64,000 nucleotides of DNA from Lagopus muta (GCF_023343835.1 NC_064437.1:51038972-51102971), one strand, 5' to 3'; positions 1 to 14,323 are shown, counted from the first letter of the stretch. Notes: generated by a model not told the origin, from the sequence alone. Numbers and translations are program-made.

Positions 1-3000
1 GTCAGAAGGACAACACAAAACTCATCTTTAGACTAATAACGCTTTCTTCAAATGACACAAAAGACATTCTACTTTACAAAAGGTAGAGTGAAGCCCCCAC
101 TTTCAAATGAGCACCCCAACTCCTGTGTTGGAATCCTGCCTCATGGTCAGATCAGTATATCCTTATGATCTTGTTCCGGAATTAATGGATCAAGTAAAAT
201 CAGCTTTCTCCCCTGGAATTGTGCATTCTACCACTCTTCCATAGTCCACTGTATACTATGTATATCATACACAACAGTTATCTGATCATCTTTTTGGTAA
301 CTCAGTTAGTACTTGAATAAACTAGAAACTAGTGTTCATTCCATTTGTTTTGCCAACATTTCCATATAGGTAGTTCGGGTAAAGTATACTGTGATTTTAA
401 GTTGTTGCATATTAGATGACACAAACACAGTATTTGTCATTGCCTTCACCTGAAAGGTTATTTTTGAAGCGATGTAGTTACCTCCTCTGCTTCAACTTAT
501 TCTGTCAAAGTCTTCAGCATGGTGGAGACATTGTTTAACACGCCATTTACCCAATTTCTGTGCCTGATGGAATGAAAAAAATGCATGAATCCACCTAGAC
601 TATATTAGATGAAAATCTAGGACAGAACACAAATGGGCCTTGGACTAAGGCAGCCACCATGAAAGAGCTGTTGGTAAAGGTTTGTTCTCAACAGCATTTT
701 GGGAAGTTCCTTGGCCTTTATCACCAATGCAGCAGGCAAATTCTTCTTCCTAAAGCCACAACATTCTAACAACAACCATGAGCAGAGAAGGCTTAACAGT
801 AAAGGGAATCTGAACAATAATATTTAAGACTTTGTTTTAGTTCCATTGCTGTGCTGTATACCAATTGCAATAATGCGCACCATCCAGTTACATGTTTCCA
901 CAGCTGTCACACTTTTAAAGGAGATAAAGGCTTTCTGAACAGGGAGAGAGGTGAAGAGACATCCTGAAAGGGACAAGTAAGGAATCAGAAATCCCAGGAA
1001 GGGAACTCAAACCGCAGCTGAGTAGTCTGAGATCTACTCATAATATGTGGAAAACACTTTCCCTGTGGCAAGGAATGGTGAAAAGGGCACACATAATTGT
1101 CAATAGCTACTGCTGCACTCCATGTCAAAGTGGTGCTATAATTGGCATCCAGCAGCCTCTGCATAAGGCCACATGGTTGGAAGAAATTGCTAAATTATTT
1201 GACTTGTAAACCCAGTTTGAAATGCTAACTGCAGAATATTTGTCTGAGTGATAAACTCTTTAAGGAGAAACCTTTGATCTCCAGTCAAGTAAAGACCCTT
1301 AAAAGTCCTGAAGTCTGGGATAGCCAGCCCTAAAGACCTTTGTTTGCAGCCATCGCTGAAAGGGGGGGAGGGAGAAAGCATTTTGCACAGTGATTGCCCA
1401 GAAGTTTGGCTTTGCTTGTAAAGCTGGAGGGTGAAAAGCTGTGTAGCTCCCTTCCCCCAGCAAAATAGGGTTATCCAGCTTTATGGTACAAGACAATTCC
1501 TAACTAATAGTTGGGGCTTACCAAAGAAGATTTTAATCTGTAAAAATAAATAAATTAATTAATAAAATATTTATAGACAGTGAATTTTCTTGTTCATGAA
1601 AAAACACTTTTTATATAAAATCAGAAGTGGGTTGTCATATCCCTTCAGTGCAGCATATTGCGTTACCTTTTCGATTCCTTGCAGTGAAATGGAAAATAGT
1701 TCAATCTGCATGCCAGTCCCAGTAGAAGCATTTATTTACTTTATCACCGAGTTTGGATCAGCAGGGCCAAAGCCTGCACATGTGCTGTCATTTTTCACCA
1801 TCACTTGAACTAAAAGCAGCAATGCTGTGCTGCCAGTAGAGTCCTCTGGGCAGAGGACAGTTGAACCACAGGTGACCTCTCTCCTGACACCACACAAGCA
1901 GCTTCCAGAGAGACAGCAGGGTTAGTAATGTTTTCTGCCTCCTGAGATTATCCGTTAATAATATTATTAATTTCCAAAATATCCTGTGACAGAAAGAAGT
2001 TGAGTTAAAAAAAAAAAAATCTACCAGAAATTGGGCAGACCCAAATTTCACTCCTTCTTCCTTCTGTGTCCTTTCACCACTATCACCCCGGACAAAAGTT
2101 CACAGCTGACTAGCAATGTCTGTAAATTGCAGATCTTTAACTGCTAGTTTTAGCCTCTGTTGAGCTCCCAAATGGGATGGTGTTGCTTGATGGGGTCATC
2201 TATTTACTTAAAACAGGACTGGGATCAAAAGTTCATTTTCATTGACCATTAAAGGGCAATGATATATTAACAACTTCAGCCACTGCTGGGCTGGATGTGA
2301 CTTGTAGGTGACTGACACCATATGCCAGCCACCCTATTTCTTACAAGATTTATTTCAAGCCCCTTCCCTACACCTCTCAGGGAATATGGAAACAGCCATC
2401 TTCCATATCAGTCGAGAAGATGTACCTGTAGGCAATCTTAGACACATTATCTTCCCCTTAGAGGTCACTGGTGATTTATTACAGCATATTTACTTCCCAC
2501 CAGCCACATGGATTTGCTTCAATGAATCAGTAACACTCAATTTCTGACTAACAAAGTCTTACTCATATTCCAAATTGCTGGCCACAACAAAAACACTGTT
2601 AGCCTCTCAGGTAGGCTTACTGCTTATGAAGAATTAAATACTGAAGCCAGCATTTGTGAGATAGACAGAGATGGAATGAGAGAAAAAAAAAATGGGAAAG
2701 GATGAAAATGTAAGCTATTTCCAAGTCTTCAGACAGCAGAACTGAAGATGTGAGCTACAGCAATTCAGATTGCTACCAAGAGATAGCCCCCTGGAAAGTG
2801 GAAGAAATGCAACAGTGAATGATTTTTGGTGTAAAAGCCCGAGTTAAGTTATAATTTACTCTTTCAAATTATTTGACTGTGTTCAACACAGAATTAAAGC
2901 AAATTTGTACAGAAGCACAGAGACTGAATCAAATAAGCACACTTGGGAGTACACGGTTGACACACACCTGCTGAAAGCTCAGTGTCTACCTATGAAAAAT

Positions 3001-6000
3001 GCAACGTGGTATTTTTTTTTCATGGCATATTTAAACACTCGAGAAAGTGAGGGCCCAAGCCCCCTCTCCACACAGCCAACAAGTGCTCAGCTTACTCCAA
3101 GAAGACATGTTGAGCCCTGTCTGCTCTGTCCTTCCCAAGCAGAGTAGCTCCTGCCCAGTCCAAAGCCAGGCCCTTTGGTCACTGATGGCACACTGTAAGG
3201 CCTTTGCTCAGGGTGTGGTGTGTTGTAACTACCCCATCCAATCCATTAAGAAATGCCAAGGACTTGTGTAAACTGGTACCAGATCCCTCCTCAGCTGGGA
3301 AAAACAGAACAAAACAAAACAAAACAAAAACTATCAGAAATCTGGGAGGGGAGAAGTGCCCTGGGCAGCATAGGCACGGCTTAAGGGACTTCTGTCACGG
3401 TCTGTAGATCACACAAGTGTATGGTGGCACCCATTAACTGCTTTCCGCCTAACAATGGCTCTTTCTCATCTCTGCCCATCTTCCCTGTCCCAGTTAAATG
3501 AGCTGTTTCCCAGACAAATAAAGGCTGAAGAGGCTGCCTTCAGCAGGGGTAGAAGGCTGGGGATTCGGATGGGAGCCTCGGGGCACTGCTGGGCCACCCA
3601 TGGGTGACTAGGGGACAGGAAAGAGAAGCGGGAAAATGCTACAGGAAATAGAGAAGCAGGGAGCATGAGACAGTGTGAAACCCACATTCACCCTCTGCCC
3701 AGGGGTCTGTGGGAGCAGGGGGAAACCACTGGCAGCACAGCGCAGAGCCAGCCCTGGGGACAAGAGGACAGCAAAAGAGGCCCAGAAGCCAACACGAGGT
3801 GGGCCCTCACACCATCCCAAATCTGCATCAGGAGCCACAAAGTGCCATGTTTCTGCTGTCCTCACTTGCTATTTCCTCAGTTTACCTGTGTAAAGGCACT
3901 GAGCAGGCAAGAGGGCAGCCTGACCCCACTCCTGCACCTTCCTTGCTCTGGCTGCAAGGGCAACACATCTGAGCTGGAAGATTCTTCTGAAATCTTGGTG
4001 TCTTCTCCAGTCTTTGGGGAAAACAAGTCTCCCTCTCAGCCAGAGGGCTCACGGGGATCATAGCATGAACCCCACAACAATGGCACTATTCCTTCACCTC
4101 AGGGTAGAGTTGTAGGACATATGGTAGCAGTCTGACTTTTTGAGGATAGTGAGGCAAACTGCCCAGCTCTGTGGAAATGAGATGCAATTATATATCCTGC
4201 CCAGAGCCATGGTACAAATCCTTTCCTTCCTTTCCTATGCTCACAACTTCTCCAATGCAGAGCCCAGCTACACAGTGGGATCTTTTGGAGTGAAAGATAG
4301 CATCACACTAACAGTGTGGCCTCACACAACACTGCAAGGAAAATTCTGTTTTAACAGGAATAGCTCATATACTGGAACTAGAAAATAGATGTACTGATGT
4401 ATTGTTGCAACCTACAGAGGGCAGAGAGCTTCAAGAAAATATATTTTGAAACATCTCAAGCGTAGACCTCCTCAGACTTAATTCTCTGCTGAAAGGATGA
4501 AGCTAAGAACATTACCGGCAGGCACCAAATCAGCCTTGCTCAGCTATCTCCTCTCCTGGTGCAGCTGCCAGTTATCTCACCACTACATATACACTGATGC
4601 TGCTGTGCACTGAGATGAGACCAGCTTGCTCATAGACTTAGCTCTGCTGGCAGGCTGTGGTAACACAGAAGCTAGCTGGAACAGGGCATGCTCAAGATAA
4701 CCCTTGCGGGAGAGTTTGCAGCATGGTTTCACCATTTCTCTTCAAAGTGCACTCTCTTCTATATGTCCCTTCCCTATGACTTTTGCTTTCATAATGAATT
4801 TTGATGAGAGAAAAACAGGTGCAGCCCATGCCATTTATTTATTTAGAAGCAAATGCAACTTTCTAGGAGAACCAGGTAGATGCTTTAGAGTTATTGTAGG
4901 TCAGCTGCTTCCAGAATGAGTACATATACATTTATGCAGTCAATTAAAGGAAGGACTTGCCTTGAATGCACAACTGCATTTTGTCTTTTAGATATTCCAG
5001 ACACTTTTGGTCTTATGCTGAAGTTAACATTATTTCCTTATATAATTCATACAGTAGACACAGGCAGAGAAAAAAAAAAGTTAATTTCTTAACTGTAGCT
5101 TTCCTCTTTTTATGTTTGCAATTTCAATTAACTGTTCTAAATAACTGACAACATGGAATATAAAACATTCCTGCAACAATGTAGGTCTAACAGCAATTAC
5201 GTTGATTTACTCTGGACCATGTTAAGTTCAGGGAGTAAGATAAAGAGACAAGAGTTTAAAACTTCTTTCACACTGATGTAATAAATTCAGTACATTGCTT
5301 TAAAGTTAGGGCAAAATAGCTGGTAACTGAGAGTCAAAAAAACCCCTTGTTTTGTTTTCCACTGTGATGGAAAACAATAGATTATGGGAAAGTTCTTCAG
5401 AAGGTGATCAGAGGAAAAGTTCACCAGCATCTATCATGGGCTGTGTCTCTGTGGCCTGCTGGGATAGGAGGGAGGGACATAAAGGTGTCAGCAGTTGAGC
5501 TGATACGGTAAATCACACTCGTGCTAGTAAAGTGCAATGGCAGTCTAGTGTAAATGCCTTTAGACTTCTATTTCTTTTTCCGAGGTTGTGCCCAGGACAC
5601 GTCCCCGCTTTGTGACCTTATCCGTGGGGCAGTGGGTTGTGCAGTAGTTTCTCCTCTTTAGTTTACAAGGACTAATCCATTTGCAGGTTAATAAAAGGTG
5701 AAAAGAACAATCACCATGGAGCCACCAAAATAAACACATAATACCTCTGACTGAGTAAGGATTCTCATTTTTCCTCACCCAGCATGCTCTGCCCATGTTC
5801 TCTCTCTACTTCTGAATGCTCTGATAGTAAGTGCATACAAAAAACTATTTAAAAAAAGAAAAAAAATTGCCACTGTGAAAAACAGGAGAACGATCATTCC
5901 ATAAAATGTGGATAGTTCCACTTTGTGGGCATGTAACTTGCCTCTGTGAAATGTACTTCTTTCTGTCCAGTCCTGTGGTTAGAATTTGTAATTATTTCTT

Positions 6001-6827
6001 GAGATGCTGGCTAATAATTAGTGTCCTTAAGTGATCAGCACTCTCCCACTTCCAGCTACAGGAAAGATTCCCTCAGAAATGACACAAACCAGAGCTGTTC
6101 CACTTCATAAATGAGCAAAAAGGTCACAACTTGATGTTACAATCTGTTGATAAGACTAATGAACTTTTTAACTGTGAGATTTATAATGCATGCAGCAGCT
6201 TGCTACAGCGCTGTACATGGCATCAGTACCATTAATAATATGTATTTACTGTAACAACAACCAAGAATGCAAGAAGTCAGGACAAGAAGGATGACACCAG
6301 AGTAGAAATCACCTGTGCACTTGCAGCCCAGGCAATGGAGCGGGGCTGTACACTGGGGTCACTTGCATCCCTGTGTGCAGAGTGCCTTTCCCTTTGTTTC
6401 CATCCTGTCTCTTTCCATTCCTCTGGAAGTTCAGACTAATTCACAAAGAGGAGGCTATTGCCAGAGTCTGAGGCTGATTTCCAATTACTCTGCAATCCCC
6501 AGACTTCCAAGGGAAGCATATGAGAGAAGTGTGGTAGTTTACAAACAGGTGGACGAAGCAGACTTGTAAGCAATAGGAAACAAAACAATTCCATTCAGTA
6601 GGCTGGCTCTGACATAGTAGCAGGGCATGCTCATCCCCTCCTTCCTCTCTCTTGAGATACGAGATACAGACAGGTTAATACAGGGAGGTCTTGTTACGAG
6701 ATAAATGCTATTAGAGCAAAGCATGCCACAGCCTTTTGCTTCTTTCAGTCAATTAAGTCAGTCAGCCAAGATCTGCCATCATCTCTCTGCGAATTCAAAT
6801 CTGATCCTGAAAAGATGCTTTTCCTGC

Positions 6828-6856
6828 TAAAATGTAAAAGATGCTTTTACATTTTA
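6828..6856. repeat. Perfect 13-bp inverted repeat with 3-nt spacer
   Basis: The arms TAAAATGTAAAAG (6828-6840) and CTTTTACATTTTA (6844-6856) are exact reverse complements around the triplet ATG. The motif AAAAGATGCTTTT inside it also occurs just to the left, at 6810-6822. Function is unknown; it could be a transcribed hairpin or chance in AT-rich DNA. Confidence 0.8.
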
Positions 6857-9800
6857 CTGTAAAAGCAGCGTATTTCTGAGATCCCAGACACATTAACCTA
6901 ATGTTGACCTTATACATCAAATTAAAAAGCAGAAAATAAAGCCACGTTTCTGCTTTTCCCTCAAAATAATGTTTCCTGGAGAAAGCTATTTTATTTAAAG
7001 CAGCATTAACGAAGAGCTTTTTTTGTGTGTGTGTCACATCTCCACACATCTTCCTGAACTGTCTCAGCTCTTCACTGTGGGCAGAACCCAACCATTGCAA
7101 ACAGGGCCTGCCCTGCCTCCCGCCCCGATGTGTGCAAAGTGACTGCCTTTTGGTTACTTTTATCTCTTCAGAGATCCCGTGAGGGGCCCTCAGCTCTGGA
7201 ATTTATTCCCCACTTTGCTCAAAAACAACCTCTCATAATCTTTGACCTTCTGCGTAAGCTGTGAGGCCCAAATCCAAGGACTTGTTTTGGGAAAGGCATA
7301 CAAAAGGTTGGCATTTGTGGGTGTGGTAGGGAAAGCATGTTGTCAACAGCTGATTTAGCCCTTGGTTTATAATTTCCTCACATTGCGGCAGTTGTGCAGT
7401 ATGGCAGTGTAAACTTAACCAGTAGAGACTTGAGCTTTCTTAAATGGTCATAAATTGAAAAACAAAAATGCATTGAAACCAACCGGTGTGTGAATGATTG
7501 TGCGTTTGTGAACAAAGTGACCTTGCAAACAAGTACATCATAAGTCACTTTTGCTAAATGGATCCTTCTAGCCTTGCAAATCATGTAAGTTGTGCATGTA
7601 TTCTCGGAGTACCATCAACATACGCAAGCTAAATGGAATTGTTGGGACTGCTGATAAAGGAGTGAATAGCACTCTAATTAGCTGAAAATATGTAAAATAC
7701 AGCCTTGGCAATGACGCAACTGAAAGGCTGGCAGCAAAAATCTATTAAAACAGCACTACTATGCCATACTACTAAAGTTCTCATCTATCACCTTTAAATA
7801 TTTTAATTTGAGATTCATTAAAAGCTGTCTCTGCTGCTCTTACTCTTTGGATATAAACAGATTTGTTAATATTTTATTTCGAACCCACCCACGAAGTTAC
7901 GTTCATTTACATAACTTAATGAAAGCTGCATTATTCATTGAACTTCTCATATAACATTTTTCATAAGACATTATTAAACAAGTGAAGCAAGCTGGTCTAG
8001 TAATGAGCCTTCTCTAAACTTGCTGCCAGTTATGTTTCCTTTCTCCTAATCTATCACTCTAATGGTTGCAACTAATAAACTTTTCGAATCTTTGCTGCTA
8101 ATCTGTATATGTTTTGCATTGCATGCTGGATGTATAACTTGACAGAGAATTTACAATACAAACCACCTGGCAAACAAAACTATCTGCATTAACAACGGCT
8201 ATCCAAACCTAGCCACTCTTTTTTGTTACAATAGAGAAGACAACTACATGTGACTTAGTACATTTAAGCCATAAATAACATAACCCATTTGGGACTGGAG
8301 TGTATCCTACAAAGTAGTATGTCCCAAACACAGCATTTGTGACTACCCTTTATATTGCAGAAGCGTTACCAGAAATCAATAGAAGCATTACGAAGAATGA
8401 ATAGATTGAACTTTAACTTATGCGAACGTACAGCAGAGACATAGTATTGCATAGAAGAGACTGTTCCAACAAAGATCTGTGTAACAATTACAAGGTAAAA
8501 ACATTAGAAATGGGTGGCTTGCTTAATTTGGGACCAATCCAAAAGTAGCTGGATTTTCAAGAATCCTCAGCAGTGCAGCTCTTTGAGATACACAGCATTA
8601 TTTGAGTGTTTGTAATTCACAAAAAAAAGGAACATTAAAGCGCAGACTTAGGGGTCCATTTTCATGCACATTAATTTTTAACTATACTGGGCCATACTCT
8701 TTCATCAGCACCCACATTGAAAACTAATGCCAACATGCAGAATTAACACAGCACAGCAGCATTCTGTTTTCTAAGCTAATTAGATACAGATCTATAAAAC
8801 CAGTTTAATAAACTTCCCATGCCCTTTAGGTAGGCAAGTGCTTCTTGAAAGCCAAGGTTGGAATATTTTACATATTAGGAAGCATTTTTCTTGGTACCCT
8901 TCTAAAACTCATTCTAAATCACTAACCAGATGAAAACATGAAAACACACAAACAATTAAATGGGGTAGAAAGAAAGGCAACTGTCTGTCAGTCTCATTTT
9001 GCAAGATCCAGGAAAAGACTCCTGTAGAAAAGACAAAACAAAGAAAAAATAAAAAACATTAGAAAAGCGCAAAACCTTAATGTCCCTTCAATGGGTGTTT
9101 TAATGAACCAGAACAGAAAGAAATCCTTTCTTGTCTTGTCTGCTGAAAGTAATATGACTGTTTTTAAATTCTACTAGGACAAAATGAAATAAATTTGATT
9201 AAACAATTTAAAAAATCAAGCAACACTGTTTTATTTCCACTGAAACTATAGTGTTTGTTTGCAATTTTTTTCCTTGCTCATATAACCATTTTCAAGTCAG
9301 CATTACCTGTCCTAGCCTGATCTGGAAATACTAATGCCTTTCAACCAGGAACTGATTTACCCAGTAGCATTCCTCAATGTCAGTTCACACCAAAGTCATT
9401 CTTTGATGTCATTTTATCCGAGGATAGCTATAGCTACATGCTGTTAACAAGAACCACGCATCAAGCACTGCATGGAGGCTTCAGAAACTCTTAAGTGCTT
9501 GGCTGCTGCAACCTTAGCCCATAGCTGCCCGGCACTGCTGGGTGGGTAGAGCCATGTAACCACGGTAGAGCTCACCTGGGGCTGGGCTGCACACCCACCC
9601 TGCCACATACAGCTGCTCCGAGAGATTAGCAGGGCTGTAAAACCTGCTCAAGAAGTAGGGCAAATATTTTAGCAATTAGCCCACACTGAGCCCTGCATTA
9701 CTGCAGCTACACTGCTACCAGTTTTGGGAGTTGCTTGTTGAAAGCTAGCTCCTGGATGCCTAAATTACACAGCAGTGACAGACCATTGAACTCCAAGGAT

Positions 9801-10811
9801 GAATTATATGGGGGCAGTGCCTAACATGGGTTATGCTGTCATGATTTACAACAGTTGAGGATGTGCCCCCAGATGTTCAGACAAAATCAAATTAATTATA
9901 TGATCCTTTTTTTCTCCAAACATAGAATCCTTGCGACTCTGAATGAAAAATATAAAAGGAAACAGGGAAATGTATGGAAGATAATAGTCTTATACCATAA
10001 ATAGGTATGTATTCTCCAGAGACCACTAGATTCTCATTCTTTATAAAAACAAAGTGTAAACTAAAATAATGAAAGACCATTCAAGACATTCCCACATATG
10101 AAGAACTTTAGTTGAGAATAATAAAGCATTTCTAAAATATTAGCTCCTATCAGGATCTGCAGGATGTTGTCACATTAACAAGGACGATGTTAAAGAATAC
10201 CAAAGCAAGAGATTTACTGTTCTCTAGACTTCTGGATCATCTCCAAATTGGGATCAGGGTTTGCAACTTTCTACTACTACATTGGTGATAAATGGGTCTT
10301 AAGCTGAGATCATTGATCAAATGCCTGAAGAGCATTATTGTACAGGACACTGGCACAGTGAAAATTATTTAACATTCTAACCTAAATACTGCCAAGAAGA
10401 CCTAGGCACAATCTAAAATGAATGTCTCTTTCATTTTAAGACTACAGCAGCTATGCTCATCTTTAAATGGAAGTCATAAATAAGGTCTTGTATGAGAAGT
10501 TTGTGTTTGAAGCTAGCATTTTAAAAACATATCAAATATATCATAGAAACATCTCCTAAAATAAACCCAAACCTCATAGGGGCAATCAAAAAGCTGCAGT
10601 GATTTTGATCAGCTTAACACCATCCATAATTTTGACCTTGGGAGACCATAATGAAAAAGTGAGCTACAGAAGCAAAAGAAAAAAAAAATTACATGTTTCT
10701 AGAAGTGATCATGACACCAAATTACATGAGTTTACTTTGTAGATGTTTATAGAGCTACCCAATGTTGTTTGACTTTTGAAGGAAGACTAATCGATGTAGT
10801 AATGGGGCAGT

Positions 10812-10833
10812 GGGGGGGGGGGGGGGGGGGGGG
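10812..10833 (+). repeat. Poly-G homopolymer, 22 nt
   Basis: An uninterrupted run of 22 G residues in otherwise AT-rich intergenic DNA. Such a run can fold into a G-quadruplex and is prone to polymerase slippage, so its exact length in the assembly is unreliable. Confidence 0.9.
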
Positions 10834-11562
10834 CAGGAAGGCAGAAAAAACCTTATGGTTAAGTCAAAACAGGGGTCATGCCCAGGGCATTTTATCTGCC
10901 CTGCTTACACAGCCCTAGGGAATTGCATCTCAACAGTTGATTCCCTGTTAATCAATTCACATTAGTGCCTGCCTTTTAGTTTTCACTTTGCTGAATTCCA
11001 GGAAAGAAGTTCTTAAACCAAATGCACGCTCTATCTCTGACCTACGCAGAACTGTTGCATTTTAACAAGAAATCATAGCAGATTTTATTTGCTCTAACAG
11101 CTGATAAGAGACACCTTTGTAAGTAAAGGCTCATGGACTGCAGACTCAACACAGAACAAGAGCCAGTGCTCTGTTTATACAGGTCAGCAGTAACACAGGA
11201 GGAGAGAACCTTCATGGAGTTTTTTTCTCCCTACCTGTTTTCTCCAGTTCCAGATAAACACTCGTGTTACGTGCTGTTCTTCTGCTTCCCTTTACTTCCT
11301 TATTTACTATGTCTCAACATTATGATAAAGAGACGCATTGCACTTACTGTCATATCACAGTGCTGAAACAGTTTACTGTGCACAAGTGAGAAGCACATGC
11401 GGGGCAAGAGGGTAGGGGAGAGGTGTGAGCATAAAAACAGCAAACAGCATATCCACAAAAGCAAGCCTGATTGATATTCAAACCCTTTAGACTCATTTAT
11501 CTGGCTAAGCTACCCTCTAGTACGTAGGCAGATCTTCATACAGAGGATCTTCAAAAATAAAC

Positions 11563-11568
11563 TTTATT
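11563..11568 (-). terminator. Candidate CYP26A1 polyadenylation signal
   Basis: TTTATT on the plus strand reads AATAAA on the minus strand, about 430 nt past the CYP26A1 stop codon. It is the first canonical signal I see downstream of the gene, implying a 3' UTR of roughly 450 nt. Confidence 0.6.
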
Positions 11569-11999
11569 ATCAAACTTAAAATTCACACATTAGACATGAG
11601 GTCTAGACACAAATAATACTGAAAACCTCAAACCATAATGATTTAGATAATTCGGATGATAGCTACTTGCCGTTGTTCCAAATGCCTTTGAGAATATTTC
11701 TGAATGCATACACCATGGTGAAATGTCTTGTCAAACATGTATCTGGCCAGCTTGCAGTAAGATTTTTAAATAGGGGAAAACTTATTTCTATAGAAATAAA
11801 ATTATCTAATTATGAATCAGCGACCCATAATTGTAGTGCTTGGGGAAAAAAAAAATCACAGCCTTTTGAAATACTTAGACATAAATAACTACTGTACATT
11901 TACAAGTTTAAATATTTAAAGGCCTTCGTTACAATAAAAAGTTACTATGTACATATGAGATGTTACACAGAAATCCAGCCGCAGGGAAGTGTTGAGCAC

Positions 12000-12341
12000 T
12001 CAGATTTGGCCGCTGAAACCTATGAATTTGGCAGGCAGATTGTCCACAGGGTACACTATGGGGCCCGTTTTCATTGTAGGAGGTCCATTTAGCAGCTGCC
12101 AGTCACAGCTTCGCGCCAGCTCCACCGTAAATATTTTTAGAAGGACTTTTGCAAACTCTTTGCCTACGCAGCTCCTCAAGCCCCCACCAAAAGGAATGAA
12201 ACTGAACCTAGAGGAGTCCTCCGGAGACGGAGACATGAAGCGGTCTGGGTTGAACTCGTCCTTGTCAGTAAAGAGATCGGCCACATCGTGGGTATCACAG
12301 ATACTGTAAATAACATTCCAGCCTTTGGGGATCTGGTATCC
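12000..12341 (-). CDS. CYP26A1: CYP26A1 exon 7 (haem loop, C-terminus)
   Basis: 113 codons plus TGA stop, beginning [19 protein letters not shown]. It contains NPDRF, the haem-binding loop FGGGLRSCVG and the family C-terminus PVDNLPAKFIGFSGQI. Confidence 0.97.
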   Translation of the reverse strand, partial: GYQIPKGWNVIYSICDTHDVADLFTDKDEFNPDRFMSPSPEDSSRFSFIPFGGGLRSCVGKEFAKVLLKIFTVELARSCDWQLLNGPPTMKTGPIVYPVDNLPAKFIGFSGQI

Positions 12342-14323
12342 CTACCAAAAGAAGAGAGAGGAGACATGAAGCACATTGTTTTGTTAAGGAAGCTGAAGAT
12401 TCAGCATGGGACATGCAGGTACACCTTCTGATTCCCCCCACTCACTAAGGCAGGTACCTACAGAAGCACATTCATACTTGGCAGTGCTATGAGGAGCTGA
12501 GCCCCAGCCCTACTTACATTCAGCTCAAGGGTCTTGAGTGCTATTCGGAATCCTCCAGGAACGGGAGGGCTCAGCCTGAGGGTCTCCTTGATAACACAGC
12601 CTGTGTACTTCAGCTGCTCCAAGACCTCCATGTCCAATTGCTTCTCTTGGTTGGGACCAGACAGTAAGCCCTAGGTAGGAAGATGCTGCCATGACATTTA
12701 TAGAACAGGCTCCATGCACTGCAAGACAGGCTGTCCCTCAGCTAATGATATTTCCCTACCCTCCTATAAGTAGGGAACCTCCTATGTCAAGGGGAACCCA
12801 TCCTGGGACACCTCTCTGAGGCACCTTCCTACTGCCTGCTCATGGGAAGTGGCTGTGGAAAAGACACTCACCTTTACTTGCAGCTCCTTCCTCACTTTCT
12901 GCAGAACATCATGGTGGAGCCCCAGGAAGGCAATCAGCGATGTGGCAGCACTGGCAGTGGTTTCATGGCCCCCAAACAGCAGCTCTGTGGCAGACTCCTT
13001 CAGCTCCTTACTCACAGGACAGGAGAGAGAAAATATGCCTTGAGGGTGGTATCCCCATTGGGCCCACTCCACCACCAATGCGGCTTGGTGATCTTAGGCT
13101 GGAGCGGGCACCCTGGAGCCAGAGTGGGAGGTGGTCCCCACAAGCACAACCCTACACCCCTCATCCAGCAGCCTGGCTGCATCCTCTGTCCCCAGGACTC
13201 TCGTGCACTACACAGGCTGCTTTATGACCTGGCAAAGGGACAGCAACTCCTGCTCTCCGTTTTCAGTCCCAAAGATAAACACGCTGCTGACTGAGGGAGA
13301 GAAGCAGGGTGGGAAGAGATGGATCTGGATGGGGGGAACCTCACCTGCATATTGAGCTGCTCTCCGTTACCCTGTGTGTGCTCCATCAGCAGCTGCAGCG
13401 CGTCCTTGTAACCACTCTCAGGCTCCTTGCGGGCCATCTTGGCACGGATGTTCTCCTCAATCTTGGCATGGATGATGTTGCGTGCCCTCAAGCCCTGTGC
13501 AAGCAGGGGGAGAGTGAGCTGGGACTTGTGCCACCCCAGCAACTTACGCCATGCTGCCAACTTACACCACACCGCCATCCCTCCCTGCTGCCTTGGGAGC
13601 ACCCCTAGCTGGCCTGGAGCCTCACCCGGTAGAGCCCACTGAAAGGCACGTCGATGGGGAGGGAGAAGAGGTTGCGGATCATCTCCTCGAAGGCTTCCAC
13701 CAGCTGCTGCTCGCTGTCAGGGCCGGCCTGGCGGGGCTGGAAGCCCAGCAGGATGCGCATGGCGATGCGGAACATGAGGCGCTTCACCTCAGGGTACACC
13801 AGCAGGCAGGGCCCGGCGCCCAGCCACTGTGCCAGGCAGGCACTCACCTCCTCTTGGATGACGGGCACATAGTGCTGCAGGGCGTCCCGGGAGAAGGCCT
13901 GCATGATCACCTGCCCAGGGGACAAGGAGGAGAAGGAGGAGTAGAGGAAGGGGATACAGGCTCAGCCACCACATGCAGGACAGCTGCCCCGTTCCCAGCC
14001 CGCCTTTGGGGCTGTACCTTTTTGCGGTGTTTGTGCTGCCCATTGTGGAGGTTGGAGAGGCAGCCCGAGCCCAGGATGGTGCGCACCGAGGCGGGCCACT
14101 GCACGGAGACCAGGCGGTGCTCACCCAGCAGGATGTGCCGCACGTTCTCGGCGCCCATCACCCGCACCGTGGGCCGCCCGAAGAGATGAGTCTTGTAGAT
14201 GAAGCCGTATTTCCTGCGCTTCATCTGCAGGAATTTCCGCCGCTGGACAGGGAAGGGAAGTAAGTAAATTGAAAAAAAAATAAGTTTTAAATAAATAAAT
14301 GGGGATCGGGGGGAGAGAAGACA

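Larger units (their letters stand above)
1..11540. other. Intergenic DNA downstream of CYP26A1
   Basis: No open reading frame here resembles a protein family I recognise; those present are short, unspliced and overlap in several frames. The stretch is mostly AT-rich, with a modestly GC-richer part near 3.4-4.05 kb. Notable items are listed separately: a (AACAA)n run near 3308-3330, a hairpin at 6828-6856, an ORF-poor block with homeodomain-type TAAT cores at about 7.4-8.6 kb, and a poly-G run at 10812-10833. In other vertebrates this side of CYP26A1 faces MYOF at a distance; nothing of that gene is visible. Confidence 0.7.

Noticed and set aside
3665-4063. A 132-codon plus-strand frame in the downstream intergenic region.
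   Set aside because: Three overlapping frames are open over the same bases, with no recognisable domain or promoter.
13551-14189. A 212-codon open frame on the plus strand.
   Set aside because: It is antisense to CYP26A1 exons 2-3 and the intron between them, in GC-rich DNA with few stops; it has no family resemblance.
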